Source of the DNA: Pythium myriotylum
Lineage: Eukaryota; Oomycota; Peronosporomycetes; Pythiales; Pythiaceae
Length of the DNA: 64,000 bases
Reading direction: 5' to 3'
Assembly: GCA_023091665.1 (NCBI GenBank)
Contig: JALJCQ010000025.1
Span: 372,001 to 436,000 of the forward strand
The notes beneath the pieces were generated by a model. It had not been told where the DNA came from, searched no databases, and saw only the letters and a program-made list of their open reading frames with translations. Position numbers and translations under genes: made by a program. Shown here in pieces: positions 39,030 through 48,831 of the stretch. The stretch's first letter is position 1, and the number at the start of each line of letters is the position of its first letter.

Positions 39030-40206
39030 GGTGCGATGGGCGATAGGCGGAAGAATCGATTGTGAGAGAGTGCTGACTCGTTCGTTGCCAGAAAAGAAGG
39101 CAACAGGAGAGCGTCGAGAATGAGAAGGACCTTCAGAAATTACCGCATGGTCCGAGAGAAAGATGCTGCTACTGGGAGTCGTCGACGACGCCCATTTAAG
39201 CGAAAACAAGCGAGTAGCACCTACGTGGTAATCAAGTTCGCAGACAGCAGTCCACACCAATGCAGACAACACGAGGCGACGGACTGACGCCAGTGCGACG
39301 GCACGCAGGCACCGTGGATTTGCAGCACGAGTCACCCTGCATCTGTTGTCGGTCTTGGTCTGTTGACTGCACTCAAACGTCTTGTTGGGCGGTCCTTTAT
39401 TTCCCACATGGCGAGCCGAGTTTCAAAGCGCCAACTCTTCTGCTGGTATCAAGTACCCGGAGTTCGTGTCCGTCGGGCTTTCCACCAAAATTGCACCAAG
39501 CGAGAGTGACCAGGGTGATAGCGCTCTGTGCAGCTGGAAGGAACGCGGTGATGTCTGCTCGCGTTGGGTCTGGGGCCACTCTTGTCTCGGTCACCCCTGG
39601 TGTGGTGCTCGACCCAGATGGATTCGCAGCACAGAATGGGGGCGATCTCGATGCTATAGCGCTTATAGGCCGAAGAGAGTGCGTCAAGGATACCAAAGAT
39701 ACTGAAAATGGCCATGATTTGGTGGTAAATCACCACCTTCTCGCTGCATCCGGGTACACATAAAAGAGTTCACGAGCAGACTTGATGGATTCCGCACACC
39801 ATATCGACGCCAGTCACCATACTGGCGTCGAAATGGCTCGTGAAACCACAGCGTCACGAACATCTGAATCTCGAAGGCTTTGCTCAGGATCATACGGTCT
39901 CTTGACGAGAGACCGAACCCAGTCATCATAACATCTACTAGATATCCACTACGAGCCAGACTCGGCATCGATTCCTTACACTGAAGTTTGCATTGGAGAT
40001 GATCACAGACGCATACTATGCACACAATCTTCAAGAAAAGACAAGTTGTAGCCGAGGCGACTATGTTTCATTCCCCAAAACACCTCCAAGCCTCCTCTTA
40101 GTTTGTGCCCAATCTGGAGCTACTAACGCAATGTCACGCCCACGGAAAAGTAAATTGAATTCAATGCCCGTTTCTCTCGGCCGGGTCGAGAGATCATACC
40201 AACCCT
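39030..40206. other. Spacer between LPMO-like genes 1 and 2, with two hairpins
   Basis: No gene is supported. Perfect small hairpins lie at 39805-39830 (CGACGCCAGT, CACCAT, ACTGGCGTCG) and 39895-39915 (CGGTCTCT, 5-base loop, AGAGACCG). An initiator-like TTCTCATTCTCG (minus strand, about 39112-39123) precedes LPMO-like gene 1. Confidence 0.6.
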
Positions 40207-41289
40207 TTAGCATCCGCCGGGCGTGCATTTCATCTGGCCATCATCCGAGTACTTGTTGGCGCAGCAACCATTCTCACACTCGCTGTTCTCCGAGCAGAGC
40301 TCCCACTCCCCTTTCTTCGCTGCCGACGGACGGACCGTGCCGTTGCCCGTGGCATTTTTCGCGGCAGGTGCTGAACCGCCACTGTTCCCCCGACCCTTGT
40401 TACCGCGACCGCTGCTGCTTTTGCCGTTGTTACCTTTGCTGCTATTGCCTTTCCCGGCAGTACCGTTGCTGTTGTTACCTCCTCCACTGCCTGGGCCTTC
40501 ACTGTCGTTACCTTTGTTGCCGTCTTCTCCGCTGTTGTTACCTCCACCGCTGTTACCTCCTCCTGGAGCGCATTTGGCAACCTGGGCCGGGACGCCAAAC
40601 TTGTACAGCGCGTCGCGCTGGCTCGCGTCGGCTTTGTACACGGATGTGGCCATGTCGTTTGTGTAGAAGTAAAAGCACTGGTCCGAGCCTTTGTTCTGCA
40701 GCTTGGTCACGCGATCGCCGCCCACAAATGTTGGACATGAAGTCTTCTGACCTGTGCCAGCGCTCGTGAACTTGAGATCCGCGCACGAGCGGTATTGCGG
40801 GTTGGCCCATGCGATGTTTCCGTAGCTGGCACCGACGCTCATCCACGTCCACTGAAGCACGTAGTCTCCCGCTGGCAGCCAGTCGGGTAGGGTGATCGTA
40901 TCGCCACACAGGATGCTGTTAGCAGGGGCTCCATTGTCTCCCGAGTAGACTTCGTTTTCGCCTTGGGGCAAGCACGTGGAGCCAGACTCGCGGCACGTGT
41001 AGAAGAAGACGTTATTGTCAAAGTTGGTCTTGGACTCCTGGCCTCGTGGCGCGATGGACCAACGAATGAACCCCCCGACATGGTTGTTGCGCTGGTACCG
41101 CACGTTGATTTTCTGTCCGGGCTGCACGGAGGTCGACTTGCCAGGTGATGTGTTCGGACATCCGACGGACCCGGACGCATCTTCCTGAGCGCTCGTCTCA
41201 CGCGAGACTGGCTGCACGAGCCATCCGTGAGCATCGACTCGGGTTGCGGCATTCATGAGGAGAGCCACTGGTGCGAAAAAGAACTTCAT
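40207..41289 (-). CDS. LPMO-like secreted protein 2 with Gly/Asn/Lys linker and one Cys-rich module
   Basis: The protein has 360 residues. Signal peptide MKFFFAPVALLMNAATRVDA leaves His21 as mature residue 1, and the second brace histidine is at mature position 50 (RYQRNNHVGGFIRW). The core matches the paralogs on both sides. The linker is very different: a Gly/Asn/Ser/Lys-rich run of about 70 residues (GGGNSGGG..., GKGNSSKGNNGKSS), which looks slippage-derived. Only one C-terminal module remains (WELCSENSECENGCC...CTPGGC). Expected role as for the paralogs: oxidative attack on a host or environmental polysaccharide outside the cell. Confidence 0.8.
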   Translation of the reverse strand: MKFFFAPVALLMNAATRVDAHGWLVQPVSRETSAQEDASGSVGCPNTSPGKSTSVQPGQKINVRYQRNNHVGGFIRWSIAPRGQESKTNFDNNVFFYTCRESGSTCLPQGENEVYSGDNGAPANSILCGDTITLPDWLPAGDYVLQWTWMSVGASYGNIAWANPQYRSCADLKFTSAGTGQKTSCPTFVGGDRVTKLQNKGSDQCFYFYTNDMATSVYKADASQRDALYKFGVPAQVAKCAPGGGNSGGGNNSGEDGNKGNDSEGPGSGGGNNSNGTAGKGNSSKGNNGKSSSGRGNKGRGNSGGSAPAAKNATGNGTVRPSAAKKGEWELCSENSECENGCCANKYSDDGQMKCTPGGC

Positions 41290-41320
41290 CTTGACTTGGG
41301 CGTTGTGGGGAGTTCACGGC

Positions 41321-41339
41321 AGATTGGAAAATGAGGAGC
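41321..41339 (-). promoter_or_regulatory. Oomycete initiator-like element of LPMO-like gene 2
   Basis: Read on the minus strand it is GCTCCTCATTTTCCAATCT, about 32 bases before the ATG. CTCATTTTCCAATCT fits the consensus GCTCATTYYNCAWTTT apart from one position in the 3' half and the first base. Confidence 0.65.
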
Positions 41340-41721
41340 GGACAAAGTCTAAGTCTAACTTCTAGCGGGTAAGCTGTCGCGTGGCTGCAGGTATGTGTCT
41401 GGATCGAGCCCATTAGAGCAGAGCAGCACGCGAGTCAGCAGGGGGTCAAAGAAACCCGAGAGTAAAAGCATGAACATAACAAGAGATTGATGCGTCTGTT
41501 GATCTGATCTCAACGGCTGGACCTCTTCGCTGATGTGGAAGCTCACCGAGTAGCTCGAGAGCCACACAACCAGCGGATATGGTGGATCACAGCTGGATCA
41601 CGAGCGTTCGCTCATTGAAGCTGTTTAGGATGTCAACTCAGAGCACTTCATACAACAAGAAAACGCATTCAGATTTCAACAGGACAGAACTGCATCCAGT
41701 ACTGCAAGCAACACACATCTT
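41340..41721. other. Spacer between LPMO-like genes 2 and 3
   Basis: I see no gene or notable repeat. It holds the 5' side of gene 2 and the 3' side of gene 3. Confidence 0.6.
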
Positions 41722-42843
41722 TTAACAGGCGCCTCCGGGCGTGCACTTCATCTTGCCATCATCCGACAGACGCTTCGAGCAGCAGCTGTTCGCGCACTCA
41801 TCGCTCGTTGAACAGAATTCCCACTGGTCCTTCTTACCAGCCTTCAGAAGTGAGCACACGTTCGGCGTGCACTTCTTCTTGAAGTCGTCTGAAAGCTGGT
41901 CCGAGCAGCAGCCATTCTCGCACTCGCTGTCGGCAGTGCAGTACTCCCAGACTTTCTTCAGACCGGCCGGTTTGACCTTGCCGTTCCCGGTCGAGTCGTC
42001 GCTGCTTCCACCCGACGCAGGGGCTGGCGCTGGGGCGACTGGAGACGATGGAGGGCTCGCAGGGGCCGGAGCCGGGGCCGACGGCGTGGTGGAGTTCTTG
42101 GCCGGCGAGGAAGGAGTTGTGACTGCGCCGCCCTTGCAGCGCTCGATATCAGCCGGTACGCCATACTTGTAGTACTGCTGGTAGTTGGTGTCGTCGCCCT
42201 TGAAAACAGCGCTGACAATGTCGTTGGTGTAGAAGTAAAAGCATTGATTGCTGCTCTTTCCCTCAAGCTTGGTGACGCGGTCGCCACCCACGAACGTCGG
42301 ACACGATGGCTTCTTGCCCGTACCCGCGACCGTGAACTTGATATCGGCACACGAGCGGTACTGCTCGTTTGCCCAGCCGAGATGGCCATAGCTTGAGCCG
42401 GCGCTCATCCACGTCCACTGCAGCACGTAATCTCCCGCTGGGAGCCAGTCCGGGAGCGTGATGGTGTCGCCACAGAGGATGCTGTTGGCCGGTGCACCGC
42501 CGTCGCCAAAGTAGACACCGTTCTGACCCTGCGGCAGACACGTCGCGCCGGACTCGCGACACGTGTAGAAGAACACGTTCTTGTCGAACGCGGCCTTGGA
42601 CTCTTGTCCTCGGGGCACCATGGCCCAGCGGATGAACCCTCCGAGGTGGTTGTTGCGCGGGTACCGCACGTTGATCTTCTCACCCGGTTTGAACGTCGTG
42701 GACTTGCCGGGCGTGTTGTCCGGACAGCCCATGGTGCCGGCCTCGTCGGTGCGCGAGTTGGTCTCTCGCGACACGGGCTGTGTGAGCCAGCTATGGGCGT
42801 CGACGGTCGACGCGAGAGCGAGCAGCAGCGCGAGGAGCTTCAT
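41722..42843 (-). CDS. LPMO-like secreted protein 3 with two Cys-rich modules
   Basis: The protein has 373 residues. Signal peptide MKLLALLLALASTVDA leaves His17 as mature residue 1, but the next residue is Ser (HSWLTQPVSRET) where the two paralogs have Gly. The second histidine is at mature position 50 (RYPRNNHLGGFIRW). The linker is Pro/Ala/Ser-rich (APAPAPASPPSSPVAP). The two C-terminal cysteine modules are almost the same as in LPMO-like protein 1, closer to it than the linkers are, so the modules evolve separately from the linkers. Last gene of the tandem. Confidence 0.8.
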   Translation of the reverse strand: MKLLALLLALASTVDAHSWLTQPVSRETNSRTDEAGTMGCPDNTPGKSTTFKPGEKINVRYPRNNHLGGFIRWAMVPRGQESKAAFDKNVFFYTCRESGATCLPQGQNGVYFGDGGAPANSILCGDTITLPDWLPAGDYVLQWTWMSAGSSYGHLGWANEQYRSCADIKFTVAGTGKKPSCPTFVGGDRVTKLEGKSSNQCFYFYTNDIVSAVFKGDDTNYQQYYKYGVPADIERCKGGAVTTPSSPAKNSTTPSAPAPAPASPPSSPVAPAPAPASGGSSDDSTGNGKVKPAGLKKVWEYCTADSECENGCCSDQLSDDFKKKCTPNVCSLLKAGKKDQWEFCSTSDECANSCCSKRLSDDGKMKCTPGGAC

Positions 42844-43264
42844 GGCTGTGGGCGATTTGTCTGCGCTTCGGTGGATTCGCGAGTGGGCGTTTGGACAGTG
42901 AGTGCCTCCTGGCGGTCGTTGCGTGGGTGAATACTGTAGAAGAGGTCACAGCCGCGATGGTCTCCCGACGGCGGCACGGAAGACGCATGGGAACCAAGTG
43001 TCGCCGGCTCTTTGTCAACTGAGCTCGAGTGACCGCGGCTCACTTGCCCTTTGCCAGCTGGTGAAAAGGAACCCATCTGGTCTCCGCGGCCGATCAGTCG
43101 ACGTACCGGTATTCATACCGGTATCCTATTCCTAATATTTAGGAAAACCATCATTGAGTAGCTGTTGAGTATTGGATTTAGTAGAAGATCAGATCGGATA
43201 TGACAGATAAAGAGCTCCTCGCCAATGAAAAATGCACAGTAATTGACGAGAAAGTGAGACCGTC
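42844..43264. other. Divergent intergenic region between LPMO-like gene 3 and the helicase
   Basis: This region serves as upstream sequence for both genes. A short palindrome ACCGGTATTCATACCGGT is at about 43104-43121. No ORF is supported. Confidence 0.6.
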
Positions 43265-44833
43265 ATGAGCGTGCTCTTCGGCAAGCGCCGCCGCCACGAG
43301 AGCAAGCAGACGAGCGAGTCGCTCGCCGCCGCGTCGCCTGTGCGCGCTCCGCTGCCGGCGGTCGCGAGCCACGCGCGAGAGAATGACGAGAGCGACGTCG
43401 ACGACAAAGTGCTCGTGGACGGCACGCTCGCGCCGTCGCCGCTGCTCTCGTTCCTGAACCTCGGGCTGGACCCGTGGATCGTCAAGAAGTGCGAGCTCGT
43501 GGGCATCCGCCACCCGACGCCCGTGCAGGCCAACTGCATCCCGCCGATTCTGCAAGGACGCGATGTGCTGGGCTGTGCACAGACAGGTAGCGGTAAGACG
43601 GCCGCGTTCGCGCTGCCCATTCTCCACATGCTGAGCAAGGACCCGTACGGACCGTTCGCGGTCGTGCTCACACCGACGCGCGAGCTTGCGTTCCAGATCG
43701 CCGATCAGTTTAATGTCTTTGGAAGCTCGATGGGCGTGCGCTGCGCAGTCATTGTCGGCGGTGTCGATATGCTCAAGCAAGCGCTCGAGCTGCAGGAGCG
43801 CCCGCACGTCATCATCGCGACACCGGGCCGTCTCCACGACCACTTGCTTCGTCCAAACCCTCCGAACCTGAAAGTCGTCAAGTTCGTCGTGCTCGATGAA
43901 GCTGATCGCCTGCTTGATGTGTCGTTCGCAAAGGATCTGAGCTTCATCTTCGACCACTTGCCGACGAAGCGCCAGACGCTGTTATTCTCTGCGACAATGA
44001 CGGCAAACCTTGACCGCTTGGAGCAAATGTCACTCACGAATGCGTTCCGCTTCGACGCGACGCCGTCCGTCAAGACAGTCTCGACGCTCAAGCAGCACTA
44101 CCTATTTATCCCCGCGCAAGTCAAGATGACCTACTTGATGTACTTACTCGCGTCGCTGAATCCGACGGATGAGGACGAAGACGATGGAAAAGTCAAAAAG
44201 CAGCCGCGTAAGAGCAAGGGCAAGAGTCGCGAAATCGAGCTGCCGGAGCCGTCGTCGCAGAAGCCGCAGACGTCGATGATCATCTTCGTCGCGACCTGCA
44301 AGATGTGCGAGCTCGTCGGCGAGATCGGGCTGGAGCTTGGCACAAAATGCGTTACTCTCCACTCGGTAATGTCACAAAACCGCCGCCTCGCAGCGCTGGG
44401 CAAGTTCAAGAGCGGAGTGAGCCGTGTGCTGATCTCGACGGACGTCGCGAGTCGTGGTCTCGACATCCCTGAGGTGGATATTGTCATCAACTTCGATCTC
44501 CCGCGCGACGCTGACGACTATATCCATCGTGTCGGTCGTACAGCTCGTGCAGGTCGCAACGGTCAGTCGATCTCGCTCGTGACTCAGCATGACATTGCGC
44601 TTCTACAGAACATCGAAGCTAAGATCGGCAAGAAGATGGACGACTACGAGTCGCAGGCGCCCGAAAAAGACGTGCTCAAGCTGCTGAACGACGTGACGAC
44701 AGCCACGCGCGTGGCCAAGATGAAGCTCGCGGAGAGAGGCTTTGACGACAAAGTGAGCTCGCGCAAGGCCAAGCGACTCGAACAACAAGAGAAGAAGAAC
44801 AAGAAAAAGGCCAAGATCGAGTCGTCGAGTTGA
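43265..44833 (+). CDS. DDX49: DEAD-box RNA helicase, DDX49/Dbp8 type
   Basis: The protein has 522 residues with all the main motifs: Q motif (PTPVQANCIPPIL), AQTGSGKT, PTRELAFQI, TPGRL, VLDEADRLLD, SAT, STDVASRGLDIP and HRVGRTARAGR. The C-terminus is lysine-rich (KKNKKKAKIESSS). An inserted acidic/basic stretch (DEDEDDGKVKKQPRKSKGK, about residues 301-320) separates the two RecA folds from a well-kept motif IV region. The overall form, short N-terminus and C-tail fit the Dbp8/DDX49 group, which works in 18S rRNA maturation in the nucleolus. Assignment within DEAD-box families by eye is less certain than the helicase call. No introns are seen. The ATG at 43265 is the first in frame. Confidence 0.9.
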   Translation: MSVLFGKRRRHESKQTSESLAAASPVRAPLPAVASHARENDESDVDDKVLVDGTLAPSPLLSFLNLGLDPWIVKKCELVGIRHPTPVQANCIPPILQGRDVLGCAQTGSGKTAAFALPILHMLSKDPYGPFAVVLTPTRELAFQIADQFNVFGSSMGVRCAVIVGGVDMLKQALELQERPHVIIATPGRLHDHLLRPNPPNLKVVKFVVLDEADRLLDVSFAKDLSFIFDHLPTKRQTLLFSATMTANLDRLEQMSLTNAFRFDATPSVKTVSTLKQHYLFIPAQVKMTYLMYLLASLNPTDEDEDDGKVKKQPRKSKGKSREIELPEPSSQKPQTSMIIFVATCKMCELVGEIGLELGTKCVTLHSVMSQNRRLAALGKFKSGVSRVLISTDVASRGLDIPEVDIVINFDLPRDADDYIHRVGRTARAGRNGQSISLVTQHDIALLQNIEAKIGKKMDDYESQAPEKDVLKLLNDVTTATRVAKMKLAERGFDDKVSSRKAKRLEQQEKKNKKKAKIESSS

Positions 44834-45171
44834 TCCACCGAGCCTTGCGATACGAAAGCCCCACTACGTGTACAGACAGAGCCACATGCAAATAGACCCA
44901 CCAACATATCATGACTTGCTAATTGCTTGGACTTCCACAGAGTTAACGATCAGGTAGCCATGTGTTTACTTATACGAAACCCTTCTTCGGGAAACCTTCG
45001 TGCAACATTTGTTGCCGCTGAGTAACCCACCTCGCCGCTGGGTACACCTTGGGGACCTTTGGTGTGTCACAACCCAATATCAAAATGGGGTCTCGAAGCA
45101 AGGTGAGCTCTCTTCGCGCGCCGATATCTCAACCCCCAGAGCGTCTCTGACGCTGTACACGCGTGCATCGG
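44834..45171. other. Intergenic region between helicase and Ku80 genes
   Basis: About 340 bases without a supported gene. It is the likely upstream region of the Ku80 gene. Confidence 0.6.
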
Positions 45172-47670
45172 ATGCAGGAAGCGACCGTCGTGCTGGTGGA
45201 CGCTGGACCGTCCATGCGCACTCCTCTCCGCGAGCGCGCGACGCTGGCAAGCGAGCTCAAGTTCAAGCGCGACGCCGGCGGCCGCGAGCTCACGACGCGC
45301 TTCGACGCAGCGATCGCGGCGGTCGAGAACGTGATCCAACAGAAGGTTTGACTTGGCTTTGCGAGGCGGCTCATGGGCTTCGTGGGTGGCTGATTACTGG
45401 CGAGTGTAGCTGTTCTTCAAGCCCAAGGACGAGGTCGGCGTCGTGCTCTTTGGGACCGAAGGTGCGAGCAGCATGGCGAAGTGGCTTGGATGTGATCTTT
45501 GTTGGTGATGGCCGTATGATGGGTATGTACTGTGATAGGAACGGACAATGAGCTCCATGAAGACAGCGGCGAGTACGAGAACGTGACGGTTCTCTCGAGC
45601 ATCGACACGCCGACGTTGAGCGTGTGTGAGAAACTGCGCGAGCTGACGCCGTCGAGCGATGGCGTCAAGGTGGATCTGCTCGACGGGCTCATCGTCGCGC
45701 TGGATTTGATTTACCGCCGTACAGAGGGGAAGAAATATGAAAAGAAACTGCTGGTGATCACGGATGCAGCGTCCAAGATTAACAACGCTGGCGACGTCGA
45801 GAGTGTCGTGACGATGATCCAGAACACCGAAGTTAAACTCCAGATTATGTACGTTACGGAAGATTCGTGTATAGAGTGCTCGCGTGCGTTCTGAGTGAAA
45901 CCTTTCCTTTACAGTGGCATCGATTTCCGACACTCGACAGATAAGGGGGAGCCCGTCGAAAATGATCCTGTCAAAGATGAGCCGATGCAAGTGGAACCAA
46001 CGCCGGAGATCCAAATCAAGACGGAAAATGAAAAAATGCTCGTCTCGATCGCCAAAGAAGTCCATGGCGACGTGTCGTCAGCGTCCAAGCGCATGCATGT
46101 ACTGGCCCAGGGTTTGAAGAAGACAGTTGGGCAGACAACAAAGTTCCGCGGACCGTTGGAGATCGGTTCCGACTTCGGCATCCCTGTGTACTGCTATCTG
46201 AAGACTAAAACTGCAACTTTGCCGACGCTTGCGAAGGAATCACAGGTGTCGATGGATAAAGACATGGCCGGGAAAGTGCGCATGGACCGACGTTACACGT
46301 CGCCGCAGAATCCCGACGAGGAAGTCGCGCCGGACCAGATGGTCAAAGCCTATCGCTACGGCATGGAACGTGTCCCGTTCTCGTCTGCGGATGTAGAATT
46401 CTTCAAGTTTCAGACCGAGAAGAGCCTCAAGTTGCTCGGCTTTGTTGAAAAGTCTCAACTGCACTGGTCCAAGTTTGTAGGCGGGACAGATATCTTCGTG
46501 GCCGAACCAGGAAAACCGAATGCAGCTCAGGCACTGGCTGCATTGATTGAAGGGATGATTGAATTGGATCACGTTGCAGTCGCACGATTCGTTGCCCGGA
46601 AGAACGCAGCTCCCAAGATTATTGCTTTGATTCCTCATAAGCCGACGCCAGCTGAGAATTACTATGCGTTATGGGGCCAACAGCTTCCGTACGAAGAAGA
46701 CTTGCGCACGTACGAATTCGAACCTCTGAAGACCAAGAAATACACTCCTAACGAACACCAGCAAGCTCTCGCCGACAAACTCGTCGAGAGCCTAAGCGTG
46801 AAAGAAGACAAGGCACAAGAAGTCGGGACGTGCTTCAATCCTGTGCTACGTCGCTTCTTCCACGCTGTAGAGCAGCGTGCATTCGACGAAAACGCGAGCA
46901 TCCCGCCTATTCCGTCGTATTTGGAGAGTAGCCTGAAGATGGACGAGGTGCGTCGACACCGCATTGAGGACACTATCCAAGGATTTGGTGATGCCTTCCA
47001 GCTGAAGGAGGCGGTGAAAAAGCAGAGCGAGCGCAAAAAAAAGTCGTTCTGGAGCGATGTTTCAGCAACCGATGTCAAGATGGAAGGCGATGCAACTGGC
47101 GGGGAGGAAGAGAACGACGTTGGCGGAGGAGACGCCGATGGCGGCGACGATGGCGGCTCGGAGATTGATCTGGATGAGCTGCTTGACAGTAGCGATGTCA
47201 CAAACGTCGGTTCGATGAACCCAATCGCCGACTTTGAGGCGCTTATTGAGATGAGCAAGACCAACCGTCAGAAGCTCCGCACGGCAGTCACTGGCATGGA
47301 GGCACAGATCACCAAGTTCTTTGAAAGCGGCAGCGCAGCGTTCTTCCCCAAGGCAGTGCAATGTCTAGCTCACTTTCGCAAGCGCAGCGTGGAGATCCAC
47401 TACGCCAGTGACTTCAACGACTTTCTCACCCAACTAAAAAGCACGATCAGTGGTGATGGTGACTCGCCGGCGTGGAAGGCGCTGCAGAACGAAGGACTCA
47501 CGCTGCTCACGTCTCAGGACGATCCGACCGTGGCTACGACTCCGGCTCAAGCGCGCGCGTTTTTGTTCGGCGAGGAGATGGAGATCGACATGCAAGCTGC
47601 GAGTGCCTCCTTATCATCGCAAGTCGAAGCCATCGAGAACGAGGACGACATGTTTGCCGACTTCGAGTAG
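45172..47670 (+). CDS. XRCC5: Ku80 (Ku70/80 heterodimer subunit), four exons
   Basis: Exons are 45172-45345, 45410-45461, 45539-45848 and 45915-47670. The introns of 64, 77 and 66 nt all obey GT-AG, and the joined frame is exactly 764 codons (763 residues). The N-terminal von Willebrand-like domain begins MQEATVVLVDAGPSM, and joining exons 2 and 3 gives FGTEGTDNELHE, a Ku80 hallmark. The DNA-ring beta-barrel follows (about residues 235-450). Then come an Asp/Gly-rich linker and a helical C-terminal domain (FPKAVQCLAHFRKRSVE). The tail NEDDMFADFE recalls the acidic DNA-PKcs-binding tail of animal Ku80. With Ku70 it binds broken DNA ends for non-homologous end joining and acts at telomeres, in the nucleus. 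Confidence 0.93.
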
Positions 47671-47959
47671 GGGAATCGTCTCAACCTGGACGTCGAAAGA
47701 AATATACTCATTTAAGAATCTGGTAATGGGTACATAATTAAGACTTTATTGTCGAAATCAGACTTTTTGCCACCCGTCATAAGCTCACACAGCTGCTGAC
47801 AAGGGACCGCAAACACGGTTAACAAATTGGATAATCCAGGGTTCATCTAAGTTAACCTTTGGTGGAACCACACAGTGTGTAGTGACCACAGCTGCAAATG
47901 GGCAGGATGGATTCGGTCGCTGGCGTGCGGGCACGCTCGTGTACGTGTACGGCGTCTAG

Positions 47960-48166
47960 TTGGTGGCCACAGAGAGAGTATTGGGTGTCTCCGCACGTAG
48001 TCTCCGGCGCTGGCCTGTGAACTTTGAGCGGTACGGCCGCATAACGGGAGAGCGCAGTCAGCGCCGGAGTCGCTATCCTCCAGAGGTGCCAAACTTTATT
48101 TGGCCGTTTGTGAAGTCGTTCCCGTGCTTCAACGTTGAAGAACTTCGTGTGGGGTTCCTAAGATAA
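47960..48166 (+). pseudogene. Fragment of a Tc1/mariner (IS630-type) transposase
   Basis: The 68-codon frame VLGVSARSLRRWPVNFERYG ... YPPEVPNF ... FPCFNVEELR reads like the helix-turn-helix and linker of oomycete Tc1/IS630-type transposases (a SLRRW helix, then PEV..FI..FV...PCF.VEEL). The DDE catalytic part is absent and a stop follows at once, so it is a relic. The surrounding 47671-48831 is AT-rich and otherwise empty. It contains short inverted motifs such as TTGTCGTTTTCA near 48427 and TGAAAACGACAA near 48664. Confidence 0.55.
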
Positions 48167-48831
48167 TTGCGCTGTAATAGGGTCGGAATGCTCTTCTGAA
48201 AGAGGCATTCGGCGTGAATGCGAACTCTATAACAAAAGCGTCCTGAAGAGGAAATATATGGGCGGACATCGAGTCACCTATATCGGGGTGATGTTTTATA
48301 ATAAGGTGCTGGCTGCATGATTTATATGATAAATAAGGGTTAGCTAAATAAATAAGGGCTATTTAGTGGTGTATTTGCAAATCATTTGGCCAGAATAGAT
48401 GACTTTGACAATAATTCAATGAAATATTGTCGTTTTCACCAAAATTTGTGGAACTAATAGCGCTGAAATCCGAATCGATTTAGATTTGATTTTAGGCCAA
48501 TCAGAGAAGGCAGACGGATGATTGTCTCGTCCCGGCGTGGATAAGAATGGGAAAGTGGTTAGGTCTTTCGAAATACGAAGCTTTGGTTGGCTGAATATCG
48601 ATCGAATCGATTTGAAAATGATTGCCCAAAACGATTCGATTGGTGCCTTCCTCACAGAGTCGAATGAAAACGACAATAATCACAATCACTTATTTTCAGC
48701 CAATCCAAAACCAAATCTGATAAGGTGAATTTACAGCTAGACACCATCAGTTAGCCATCAGTTAGAGCAAGAGAACCACTAGCGATTAGATCCAATAACG
48801 GATGATGTGAAGAGAAGATGAGTGTTGTGGT

